From: Alphaproteobacteria bacterium WMHbin7 | Lineage (GTDB): Bacteria; Pseudomonadota; Alphaproteobacteria; Rhodospirillales; WMHbin7 | Assembly (NCBI GenBank): GCA_002753155.1 | Contig: PDZW01000024.1 | Location: forward strand, 1-48,375 | Direction: 5' to 3' | Length of the DNA: 48,375 nucleotides | Shown here: positions 42,136-48,375 of the stretch, piece after piece | How positions within the stretch are numbered: position 1 is the stretch's first letter | Layout: each line of letters opens with the position of its first letter | Notes under the pieces: model-generated | What the model was told of the DNA's origin: nothing | The model's database searches: none | The model's input: the letters and a program-made list of their open reading frames with translations, nothing else | Program-made: the position numbers and the translations under genes

Positions 42136-43239
42136 CTATAACCCCCCTTGCAGTTTTTCCATTTCCTTCAAGATGATACTGGATGCCTCGGCGATTCCCG
42201 TGGGTTGAGGACAGGCAGGCGGCTCCATGCTCATCAATTCAGAGAGTTTTCCTTGAATTCGCCCGCATAAAATCTCGGCTTCGGGCAAGGTGGCATAGCG
42301 TGCATGCTGGCCCATCCAGGCATCGAAAGGCAGGGTTTCGGGCCAGTCCGGCCGCTCCTGGGCCAGCACGGCAACACCGTTGCAAGCGGCTTCGGTATAG
42401 GTGCCATAGCCCGGCTTGGTCAGCACCAGATCCGAGGAAGCCAGAACATCGGGAAACCCCATGCCCGCTCCTTCGAAGGATCTGAAATCCGCCCGATCCA
42501 CTCCCCAATCCTTTGGAATCAACCATGTCCAATCCTTGATAGTGGGCCAATTCTCGACCGGGAGGCGGTTTGCCACCCCGCCATAGGCGATCAGCCCAAT
42601 TTTGCCGCCGTCAGCAATGCCTAGGCGGGAACGCAGACCCGACGGGTCCTTTCTGCCGATACGGGCCGATGGCCCCAGGCATTTCAACTCGGTCACCTCG
42701 GCCAAGCGCTCCATGGGCAGACAAGGGGCCAACTTCAAGAACATCTTGGCCCCGGAATGGGCCTCAAGAATCGTCTTCAAAATGCCAGGAGCCTCGGGCC
42801 GATGCCCCAGATAGGACTGGTAAAGATCGAACCAGTTAAGGCTGGAAAGGCCTATAACCGGCAGGCCCAGGCGCTTGGCGGCAGCGATGGTCAGGTAGGG
42901 AATATTGGCCAGGATCAGGTCCGGCCTGGCCTGGGATAAGCGCTCTGCCTCAGCCGCAAGGCGAACTTCCCAATCCAGATGTCGTAGGTTATAGGCCTCT
43001 GCCGTTGCCTCCAGATCAATCGAAGTGGCGGAAGTCATAATCAATCCAAAATCATCAATCCCATCAATCAGATCGAAGCTATAATTCATGCGTGAAGAAA
43101 GAAGCTGCTTTGGCAGGTTCGTGTAAAGTGTCAGGTGAATGTCGCCTGACGACTCTTTGATTTTATTGATGATTGGAAGAGTCATGGCGGCATGACCGAA
43201 ACCATGCGGCGACAGGGCGACCAATAAACGAAAAGTCAA
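42136..43239 (-). CDS. GT-B-fold glycosyltransferase-like protein
   Basis: 367 residues, no signal peptide. The N-terminus LLVALSPHGFGHAAMTLPIINK is the glycine-rich start of MurG/UGT-type GT-B proteins. The C-terminal domain has LVLTKPGYGTYTEAACNGVAVLAQERPDWPE, the nucleotide-sugar site pattern. The set of residues resembles the glycosyltransferase-like domains found with sugar kinases, not MurG itself. Donor and acceptor unknown. Its ATG overlaps the stop of the SprA-like gene by four bases, so the two are coupled. Confidence 0.8.
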   Translation of the reverse strand: MTFRLLVALSPHGFGHAAMTLPIINKIKESSGDIHLTLYTNLPKQLLSSRMNYSFDLIDGIDDFGLIMTSATSIDLEATAEAYNLRHLDWEVRLAAEAERLSQARPDLILANIPYLTIAAAKRLGLPVIGLSSLNWFDLYQSYLGHRPEAPGILKTILEAHSGAKMFLKLAPCLPMERLAEVTELKCLGPSARIGRKDPSGLRSRLGIADGGKIGLIAYGGVANRLPVENWPTIKDWTWLIPKDWGVDRADFRSFEGAGMGFPDVLASSDLVLTKPGYGTYTEAACNGVAVLAQERPDWPETLPFDAWMGQHARYATLPEAEILCGRIQGKLSELMSMEPPACPQPTGIAEASSIILKEMEKLQGGL

Positions 43240-43853
43240 GCTATAACCCCAACCCCTTGAGTTTCTGAATAAATCGACGATGCAGCGCGATAGGCTTTTG
43301 TCGCCTGGTTATAAGACTCGCTGAGAGGAAATCCAGCCCCCCCACTCGCCTCCAACTGCGCCTGACGTTGATCGTTCTCTTCCGTCTCGGCCTGAGCCTT
43401 GATGGCCTCGGCCTGCATGGCGACGGCGCGGTCCTGGCTGGAGGGATCGGAAGGTGCTAAGGCTGCCCGCTTGATCTGCTCCATCTTGCGTTGGGTGGCC
43501 TCGGGATCGCCATCGACCGGGCCGATATCGATACTGACCTCACCCCCGGTGATATAGCGCCGCCCGTCGGGACCCTGGGTGGTGGTGTAGCTGGGAGACC
43601 CGGCATAAGGTCCGCCCGCCGCTTTGTGGGCTTGCTCATGAGCCCTGACCTCGGCCTCGCGCAGTTTCAGCTTATCGACGATTCGTTGCTGCTCGTCGGT
43701 CAATTGCGAGGGAGAAGAGGCGGCGGCACCGGCCTGGCTTGGGGGGGGTGCGGGGGGCACAGCCCCCTCCTCCTGTCCCTTATCCGGGCGGAGCCGGGGC
43801 ATCGCAGTTACATAGGCAGACGAGCCGCCAAATCCTGTCAGCGCGCCGATCAT
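43236..43853 (-). CDS. SprA-related putative metalloprotease-like protein
   Basis: 205 residues. Proline/serine-rich N-terminal third, then LKLREAEVRAHEQAHKAAGGPYAG with an HExxH motif (HEQAH), GPDGRRYITGGEVSIDIGPVDGDPEAT, and a helical tail. This is the SprA-related family, in which HExxH suggests zinc protease activity, not shown here. No clear signal peptide. Coupled to the downstream glycosyltransferase gene by a four-base overlap. Confidence 0.85.
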   Translation of the reverse strand: MIGALTGFGGSSAYVTAMPRLRPDKGQEEGAVPPAPPPSQAGAAASSPSQLTDEQQRIVDKLKLREAEVRAHEQAHKAAGGPYAGSPSYTTTQGPDGRRYITGGEVSIDIGPVDGDPEATQRKMEQIKRAALAPSDPSSQDRAVAMQAEAIKAQAETEENDQRQAQLEASGGAGFPLSESYNQATKAYRAASSIYSETQGVGVIA

Positions 43854-43916
43854 TCTGTCATTCTAATCCGAAAGGGTTAAAATTGATACCCCGCCTGCCG
43901 TCATAGGAGACTTGCC

Positions 43917-44687
43917 GTGCTGAATGGTTTCACCCCTCCCTTCACGCCTTCCGGTCGCTCGGCACTGCTCCCCGCCCCTCCCTGGCACTATGCGGGCAGC
44001 GTTCTGTCCTTAAGCTTTCCCACCGACAGGAGTGCTGCGCAAAGCCTGCTGCCCGACGGTTTCGGCCAAGCGACCGGGCGGGCCTATGGCCATTTCTGCG
44101 ACTGGCAGGCGACGACTGATGGCTCGGAATTGCTCGACCCCGCCTATGCCCAATACAAGGAATTCTTCGTCCTGATCGAGGCCGAGCGGGCCAATGGCCC
44201 CGGCCTTTACTGCCCCTTCATCTATGTCGATCAGGACATTTCTCTGGTCCGGGGCCTGTTGCAGGGTTGGCCCAAGAAGCTGGGCAGCATCTGGATGACC
44301 CGCTCCTATGGTCTTGACCACCCGGCAGCAGCCCCCCTGCAAAAGGGCAGCCGCTTTGGGGGAACCCTGGCCGTCAAGGACCGCCGCCTGGCCGAGGCCG
44401 CCATAACGCTTTCCGGCCAGCCCGGTGAGAAATTGGGCTTCCTGGCAATCCCTACCTTCGCCCTGATCGCAAAGCCCAGCTTGCTGGATTCGCCCGATTC
44501 CGGACCCAAGACCCTGGCCAAGGCCAAAATCGAGGGCGTGACGGCAGGCACCTTCCATGCTGGCAAGGGGACCTTGCGTTTCCTTGAAAGCCCGCGCGAC
44601 GAACTGGCCCTGCTAGCCCCTTTGGGGGAAGCAGAAGCCAGCCTGGGGACCTTCGCCATGACCATCACGGGAGCCATCAAAGCTTGA
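43917..44687 (+). CDS. acetoacetate decarboxylase family protein
   Basis: 256 residues from GTG 43917 with AGGAGAC upstream. The core has PAPPWHYAGSVLSLSF, CPFIYVDQDISLVRGLLQGWPKKLGSIWMTR and later FLAIPTFALIA. In true acetoacetate decarboxylase the Schiff-base lysine follows such a GWPKK-type stretch, so the Lys pair here is a candidate. Relatives with different substrates (aldolase-dehydratase type) exist, so the reaction is not certain. Divergent from the SprA-like gene by 63 bp. Confidence 0.82.
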   Translation: MLNGFTPPFTPSGRSALLPAPPWHYAGSVLSLSFPTDRSAAQSLLPDGFGQATGRAYGHFCDWQATTDGSELLDPAYAQYKEFFVLIEAERANGPGLYCPFIYVDQDISLVRGLLQGWPKKLGSIWMTRSYGLDHPAAAPLQKGSRFGGTLAVKDRRLAEAAITLSGQPGEKLGFLAIPTFALIAKPSLLDSPDSGPKTLAKAKIEGVTAGTFHAGKGTLRFLESPRDELALLAPLGEAEASLGTFAMTITGAIKA

Positions 44688-44770
44688 GACTCTGACTTGT
44701 TTTTGTTGTAGTCTTAGGGCGAATCCAGAAAATTTGGGGATTAGAACGATCCCGCTTTGAACATCTCGGG

Positions 44771-45364
44771 ATGACAGAGATGGTTAGCGAGATCGGTGCA
44801 AGCAATTTTGGCCTCCAAAGCGCCTATTATCAGGCGAAGAAGGCTGATTCTTTCATCCGCAAGAACGAGCCGGACAATCAGCCCCAGCGTTTGGCCGCCA
44901 AATTTCCGGCGGAAGATAAAGCCAATTTCCAAATAGCGGATCGCACCAGCAAGGCCAAGGAAGACACCGGGTCCAAATCTTCGTCGCAGCAAGGCCTTCA
45001 ACCGGAGAGCTTTGCCTATCTGAGCAAGGCCCTGTCCACGCCCTATAGCAAGGGGGCGGACCTCTATGGTTCCTCTTTCGATGGCCGCAATCTGCAAGGT
45101 GGCAGTTACGGTAAGGCCGATCTGAGGGCGAGCAGCCTAAGCGGGGCCAATCTGTCGGGCGCTGATTTAAGAGGGGCCGACCTGACCGGGGCCGATCTGT
45201 CGGGTGCCGACCTGACCGGGGCCAATCTCACGGGTGCCAATTTCACCGGGGCCAATATCGCAGGCGCCAAACTTTCGGGTGCTGCTGGAACGAAGTATGA
45301 TGCTTCCGGCAATCTGACCATCGACAAAGCCATCACCCTGCCCAGGCTCGATATTTCGGCCTAA
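44771..45364 (+). CDS. pentapeptide-repeat protein with unusual N-terminal half
   Basis: 197 residues. The N-terminal ~100 residues are hydrophilic, Lys/Gln/Ser-rich and not recognised, with no signal peptide. From about residue 105 there are some eleven A(D/N)LxG pentapeptides ([24 protein letters not shown]...), forming a short right-handed beta-helix, then a capping tail [23 protein letters not shown]. Pentapeptide proteins include DNA-mimic gyrase protectors, but this array is short and function cannot be assigned. Confidence 0.85.
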   Translation: MTEMVSEIGASNFGLQSAYYQAKKADSFIRKNEPDNQPQRLAAKFPAEDKANFQIADRTSKAKEDTGSKSSSQQGLQPESFAYLSKALSTPYSKGADLYGSSFDGRNLQGGSYGKADLRASSLSGANLSGADLRGADLTGADLSGADLTGANLTGANFTGANIAGAKLSGAAGTKYDASGNLTIDKAITLPRLDISA

Positions 45365-45419
45365 ACCCCTGTACGACGAATTCATCAGCCGTTCAGATGA
45401 CATTCGATAATTTTCCCGC

Positions 45420-45764
45420 ATGCTGAAAATGACTGCCCGCATCACCCTGCTATGCACGATATTGATCGCATGGCTGGCCTTGATCGTTGAAAAGACAGGT
45501 TATAAATTTGGCCTGGCGGGCGCTCCTTCCAGCAGTGCGTCATCATGCACCGGGAGGGGCTGCGTCGATGGCGTTACAGCGGCAAGCTCCAGCTGGGCCG
45601 CTTCTGGCAGAAGCGAAGGATGGGGAAGCGGCGGCGCCTACATCACGGGGGCCAGCAGCAGTTGGTCTTCGGGCGGAAGGCGCGGCAATTGGGGCGGGCA
45701 TGACGATGACGACCATCACTATGGAAAAAGCCTGGGCGGCTTCAGGCACGGGGATGATGATTGA
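45420..45764 (+). CDS. membrane-anchored small protein with two flavinylation-like motifs
   Basis: 114 residues. One N-terminal transmembrane helix (about 6-24) followed by a Gly/Ser-rich, probably periplasmic, tail. The tail repeats DGVTAASSSW (50-59) and AYITGASSSW (73-82); each has the shape of an ApbE target site, in which FMN is bound to the last Thr/Ser of (S/T)GA(S/T), though the first has Ala for Gly and the second lacks the usual Asp. The end is acidic/His-rich (HDDDDHHY, HGDDD), likely to bind metal. A Cys pair (43, 48) lies before the first motif. The b561-like gene and ApbE follow. Function is inference from context. Confidence 0.6.
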   Translation: MLKMTARITLLCTILIAWLALIVEKTGYKFGLAGAPSSSASSCTGRGCVDGVTAASSSWAASGRSEGWGSGGAYITGASSSWSSGGRRGNWGGHDDDDHHYGKSLGGFRHGDDD

Positions 45765-45818
45765 TGAAAAGAAAGGGCTCTTCGATGTTGGACGTGGGAT
45801 TTCTCCGTTACTTCAGTC

Positions 45819-45911
45819 CGTCATGGCCGGGCTTGACCCGGCCATCCACGATTTTCCTGCAAAGAAGTCTGGCGGCAAGGCGTGGATGCCCGGCACAAGG
45901 CCGGGCATGAC
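45819..45911. repeat. palindromic intergenic repeat of the alphaproteobacterial CGTCATGGCCGGGC type
   Basis: Left arm CGTCATGGCCGGGCTTGACC with CGGCCATCCACG; right arm GCGTGGATGCCCGG with CAAGGCCGGGCATGACA. The arms are inverted around an AT-rich centre of about 35 bp. Such elements are scattered in intergenic regions of many alphaproteobacterial genomes and look like non-autonomous mobile units. It splits the small flavoprotein candidate from the b561 gene. Confidence 0.7.
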
Positions 45912-45965
45912 AGAATGTTTGGCAGGCTTTTCCGCTGATCCGAACGCGCTGACGCCAACCGCCCC

Positions 45966-46412
45966 ATGAAACCGTCTAAAACCTCACTATACATCCTGAT
46001 GATATGGCACGGCGTGCTGGCCGGTGGATTTGTGGTGGCCATGATAACCGGCTATGGGGCCTATCATGCCCACATCTTCGCAGGGCTCGTGACCAGCTTT
46101 GCCGTTGGGCTTCGCATCCTGGTGGGGGTGGCCTTCCCGAAGAATCATGTGCTGACCTTGCCCGTGCCCAGCTTCGCTTCCCTGCCTCTGGGATTGCATG
46201 GCGTGTGGCGTTTCATCTCCCATATGCTGGGATTTGCCGTCCTGGGCCTGTGCGCCTTTGCCGCTTTGACGGGATGGTTTTCCTGGAGTGGCGTCAAGGT
46301 TCACAGCCAGATTTCCTACGCTGCCTTGAGCCTGATCAGCATGCATATCCTGTTGCTTTTTCTGATGCCGGGAAAAAAGACGCCCCGCCCTACAAAGGCG
46401 GGCTTTCGATAA
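45966..46412 (+). CDS. cytochrome b561-like membrane protein
   Basis: 148 residues with four transmembrane helices. Candidate heme ligands: His15 in IWHGVLAGGF, His in YHAHIFAGL, His in FISHMLGFAVLG and the late His in VHSQISYAALSLISMHILLLF. This matches the small four-helix b-type cytochromes that pass electrons from quinol to periplasmic partners. The convergent neighbour is ApbE (23-base overlap of ends), and the upstream gene encodes a small protein with flavinylation-like motifs. The three may form an electron-transfer chain. Confidence 0.8.
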   Translation: MKPSKTSLYILMIWHGVLAGGFVVAMITGYGAYHAHIFAGLVTSFAVGLRILVGVAFPKNHVLTLPVPSFASLPLGLHGVWRFISHMLGFAVLGLCAFAALTGWFSWSGVKVHSQISYAALSLISMHILLLFLMPGKKTPRPTKAGFR

Positions 46413-47445
46413 GGGTGAAGGCTCGATCCGAAGAAAAGGAAATGCGAGCGCGCATTTCTGGATTGAGATGAATTCCCCCCCGCTCGTCGACCAGAAGGGC
46501 GTATTTAACCCCCATTTTCCTGGCAATGCGATGCCAGTCACGCGGCCCCGCCACGGTTAATGCCGTCGCCGTGGCATCGGCAAGCGCTCCGCTATCGGCA
46601 ATCACCGTGGCCGAAATGATGTGATCGACCGGTATGCCAGAACGCGGATCGAGCGTGTGGGCAAAGCGAACACCGTCGATTTCATGAAATCTCTCATAAT
46701 TGCCGGAGGTATAGATTTTCTCATCCGGCGCAAGCGTGATCACTGCGATGACGCCAGACGATTTGGGATCGCGGATGCTGATTCGCCACGGACACGCACC
46801 GCCATTGCCCATGCTGTTGATATCGCCCCCAGCGTTCAGCAGCGCATTCTGGATGCCAAAGGACTTGAGCGTTTCTTCGGCCAAGTCCAAAGCGACACCC
46901 TTGGCAAATCCGCCAAAATCGAACTGCACCCACTTGTTGGTGCAGGCAACCACCGTGCCCTCGATGGACACGTCGCCCATTGTGGGCTTCCTTAAGGCCA
47001 GGGTGCTAATGGCTGGCAGGTCAGGACGGTACCCCATCGGACGTTCGTCGGAATGAAATCCCCAAGCGCCAACAATCCCTCCAAGGGCGGGGTTGAACAG
47101 GCCGTCGCTCAGACTCTCGAAGCGCTTCGCCATCTCGATCAGCCCCAGCAAATGGGGCGAAACGGCCATGCTTCTTCCGTCCGCGATGGCCTGATTCAGA
47201 TCGGTCAGCTCTCCTGACTTCCAGGCGTTCCAGTTCCTTTGCATGTGCTGAAACTGCTGCTCAAGTTTTGCCGTGGCCGCCTGGGCCGTGGCGGCATCGA
47301 TGCCGCGCAAGGTGACAAGGAGTTTTGTTCCGAAGACAAAGATGGTTGCTTGATGTTCGTTTGCCGCATCAGGTTTGCGGGCAGCCAATCCAACGATCCT
47401 GGCTGCGATGGGCTTGATCGACTTTTGCCACCATGTTTGAGACAA
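46390..47445 (-). CDS. apbE: FAD:protein FMN transferase ApbE
   Basis: 351 residues. Moves FMN from FAD to Ser/Thr of target proteins. Motifs: QFDFGGFAKGVALDLA, NAGGDINSMGNGG, YTSGNYERFHEIDG, HTLDPRSG and SGALADATATAL (Mg/FAD site). The TTG start at 47445 follows GGGGAAAG; no ATG is available and a clear signal peptide or lipobox is not seen, which is unusual for ApbE, normally a periplasmic lipoprotein. Convergent with the b561 gene. Confidence 0.93.
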   Translation of the reverse strand: MSQTWWQKSIKPIAARIVGLAARKPDAANEHQATIFVFGTKLLVTLRGIDAATAQAATAKLEQQFQHMQRNWNAWKSGELTDLNQAIADGRSMAVSPHLLGLIEMAKRFESLSDGLFNPALGGIVGAWGFHSDERPMGYRPDLPAISTLALRKPTMGDVSIEGTVVACTNKWVQFDFGGFAKGVALDLAEETLKSFGIQNALLNAGGDINSMGNGGACPWRISIRDPKSSGVIAVITLAPDEKIYTSGNYERFHEIDGVRFAHTLDPRSGIPVDHIISATVIADSGALADATATALTVAGPRDWHRIARKMGVKYALLVDERGGIHLNPEMRARISFSSDRAFTLIESPPL

Positions 47446-47563
47446 GCGACTTTCCCCGGCCTTGGCAATCGAAGCAAACGGCGTTTGTTCTCAAGTCACA
47501 CCCAGCATCCACACTTGCTGAGAATTTTGGGGGAAATCCAATGGCTCAACTCATTGGAAAGAT

Positions 47564-47640
47564 TGGTCGGAGCGACAGGATTTGAACCTGCGACCCTCAG
47601 ACCCCCAGTCTGATGCGCTACCAGGCTGCGCTACGCTCCG
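47564..47640 (-). tRNA. tRNA-Pro (anticodon GGG)
   Basis: On the minus strand: acceptor arms CGGAGCG and CGCTCCG, discriminator A and encoded CCA. D arm with GCGCAGCCTGGTAGCGC, anticodon arm TCAGA-CTGGGGG-TCTGA (anticodon GGG) and T arm GCAGGTTCAAATCCTGT. 77 nt with CCA. It follows the merR gene at some 85 bases. Confidence 0.97.
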
Positions 47641-47726
47641 ACCGAGCCCTTAGACGGGCAGGCGCGGACTATACGTTAGGAGGCTTGGCAAAGAAAAGGG
47701 GAAATAGTGCGCTTGAGCGAGTTCTT

Positions 47727-48173
47727 TCAGCCCCTGACGGCCCCACCTGCCTTGAGCAGGGTTTCCTTCAAATCGAGCAATTCTGCCAACAACTCGGTCA
47801 GGGTCTCCTTGGCGTCCTGCTTGTGGCTGGTCACCGGCAGCAGCGACAACTGACCGGCCGGTACTTTTCCTGGCGCCGAAGGCAATGAGGTGGGCGATCC
47901 GTTCTTGGGCGCCGACGGCCCGGCCTCTAACGACTTGCCCTCGCGCAGCAGCTTCTGCACGCCCTTGATCGTATAGCCCTGCTGATAGAGCAGTTCGCGG
48001 ATGCGCTTCAAAAGATCGACATCCTCAGGTCGGTAATAACGCCGCCCGCCCGCCCTTTTCAGGGGCTTTAGCTGAGAAAAGCGCCCTTCCCAGAAGCGCA
48101 GAACATGCTGAGGAACATCCAATTCCTCAGCCACTTCGCTGATGGTCCTGAAAGCCGCTTCCGATTTGCCCAT
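47727..48173 (-). CDS. MerR family transcriptional regulator
   Basis: 148 residues. The N-terminal winged HTH ([47 protein letters not shown]) is typical MerR. The rest is a helical/variable tail without the Cys of metal-sensing members, ending in a coiled-coil-like helix. This short type directly after ihfA is conserved in alphaproteobacteria. It begins ten bases after the ihfA stop and is probably cotranscribed with it. Confidence 0.9.
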   Translation of the reverse strand: MGKSEAAFRTISEVAEELDVPQHVLRFWEGRFSQLKPLKRAGGRRYYRPEDVDLLKRIRELLYQQGYTIKGVQKLLREGKSLEAGPSAPKNGSPTSLPSAPGKVPAGQLSLLPVTSHKQDAKETLTELLAELLDLKETLLKAGGAVRG

Positions 48174-48183
48174 GGGGGGAAAA

Positions 48184-48375
48184 CTACCCCTTCTTGGCGT
48201 TCATGCCCTTGTTGATGCGCGACTTCAAGAGTTGCGACGGGCGGAAGACGAGAACGCGCCTAGGCAGGATCGGCACCTCGGTGCCGGTCTTGGGATTGCG
48301 ACCGATGCGCTGGCCCTTGGAGCGCACGGAAAAGCTGCCGAATGAGGAAATCTTGACGGTGTCACCCTTGGACAA
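48184..48375 (-). CDS. ihfA: integration host factor subunit alpha, 5' end beyond window
   Basis: The last 63 residues are present. They include the DNABII signature [28 protein letters not shown], with the beta-arm that inserts into the minor groove (GRNPKTG...[21 protein letters not shown]). IHF bends DNA and helps sigma54 promoters, transposition and chromosome organisation. The tail is that of the alpha subunit (NKGMNAKKG), not HupB. The reading frame is open to the right edge. Confidence 0.92.
   Translation of the reverse strand: MSKGDTVKISSFGSFSVRSKGQRIGRNPKTGTEVPILPRRVLVFRPSQLLKSRINKGMNAKKG

Noticed and set aside
45487-45969. 160-codon plus-strand frame overlapping the small motif-bearing protein
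   Set aside because: It runs through the palindromic intergenic repeat, has no domain, and the alternative frame has a membrane helix and repeated motifs.

Overview
The window looks like the chromosome of a free-living, GC-rich alphaproteobacterium, most likely a member of the Rhodospirillales close to Magnetospirillum. This rests on gene content and order: dusB(nifR3)-ntrB-ntrC-ntrY-ntrX-trkA-dat-hydrolase-HAD / hfq-hflX, a fused ispDF, and rlpA-dac-tmk-holB-metG-tatD-MBL. Most of the window is ordinary core genome. No ribosomal RNA, IS element or CRISPR array was seen. Two tRNA genes are present: Ser-UGA at 5595-5684 and Pro-GGG at 47564-47640, both on the minus strand.

Layout. 1-4.6 kb: the N-terminal part of a malonyl-CoA synthetase coupled to pyruvate carboxylase (minus). 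5.0-5.7 kb: a small two-helix membrane protein, a CsbD-like protein, a bidirectional terminator and tRNA-Ser. 5.9-9.1 kb: a phosphate operon (Nudix protein with a lysine-rich tail, DUF47 protein, Pit transporter) behind a sigma70-like promoter overlapped by a Pho-box-like sequence, then a DUF218 protein. 9.1-18.0 kb: envelope and replication/translation genes (MltB-like, RlpA, D-Ala-D-Ala carboxypeptidase, tmk, holB, metG, tatD, MBL-fold). 18.0-22.2 kb: an AT-richer accessory block with a retron-type reverse transcriptase fused to a trypsin-like protease, its candidate msr-msd RNA, a perfect 47-bp tandem repeat, a small coiled-coil membrane protein, a frameshifted gene and a di-heme c-type peroxidase. 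22.2-26.9 kb: mazG, an MFS transporter, a lipoprotein, an SDR, a ParD/ParE pair and an inositol-phosphatase-family gene. 26.9-39.3 kb: hflX-hfq, then the Ntr nitrogen-control cluster with trkA and dusB, all minus strand. 39.4-44.7 kb: CcsA-like protein, ispDF, cutA, a glycosyltransferase, an SprA-like protein and an acetoacetate-decarboxylase-family protein. 44.7-47.5 kb: a pentapeptide-repeat protein and a small redox-looking cluster: a membrane-anchored peptide with two flavinylation-like motifs, a cytochrome b561-like protein and an ApbE flavin transferase. 47.5-48.4 kb: tRNA-Pro, a MerR regulator and the 3' part of ihfA.

The two most interesting spots are (1) the retron-protease unit, where a 14-bp inverted repeat encloses a folded region and its right arm carries the RT ribosome-binding site and touches its GTG start; and (2) the 114-residue peptide at 45420-45764, which repeats a (V/I)T(A/G)ASSSW motif resembling ApbE flavinylation sites beside a b-type cytochrome and ApbE. 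Regulatory candidates worth testing are a Pho box over the pit-operon promoter, an NtrC-like palindrome before dusB-ntrBC, and a -24/-12 sigma54-like promoter before hfq. All functional statements are read from sequence motifs and family knowledge; no database search was run.
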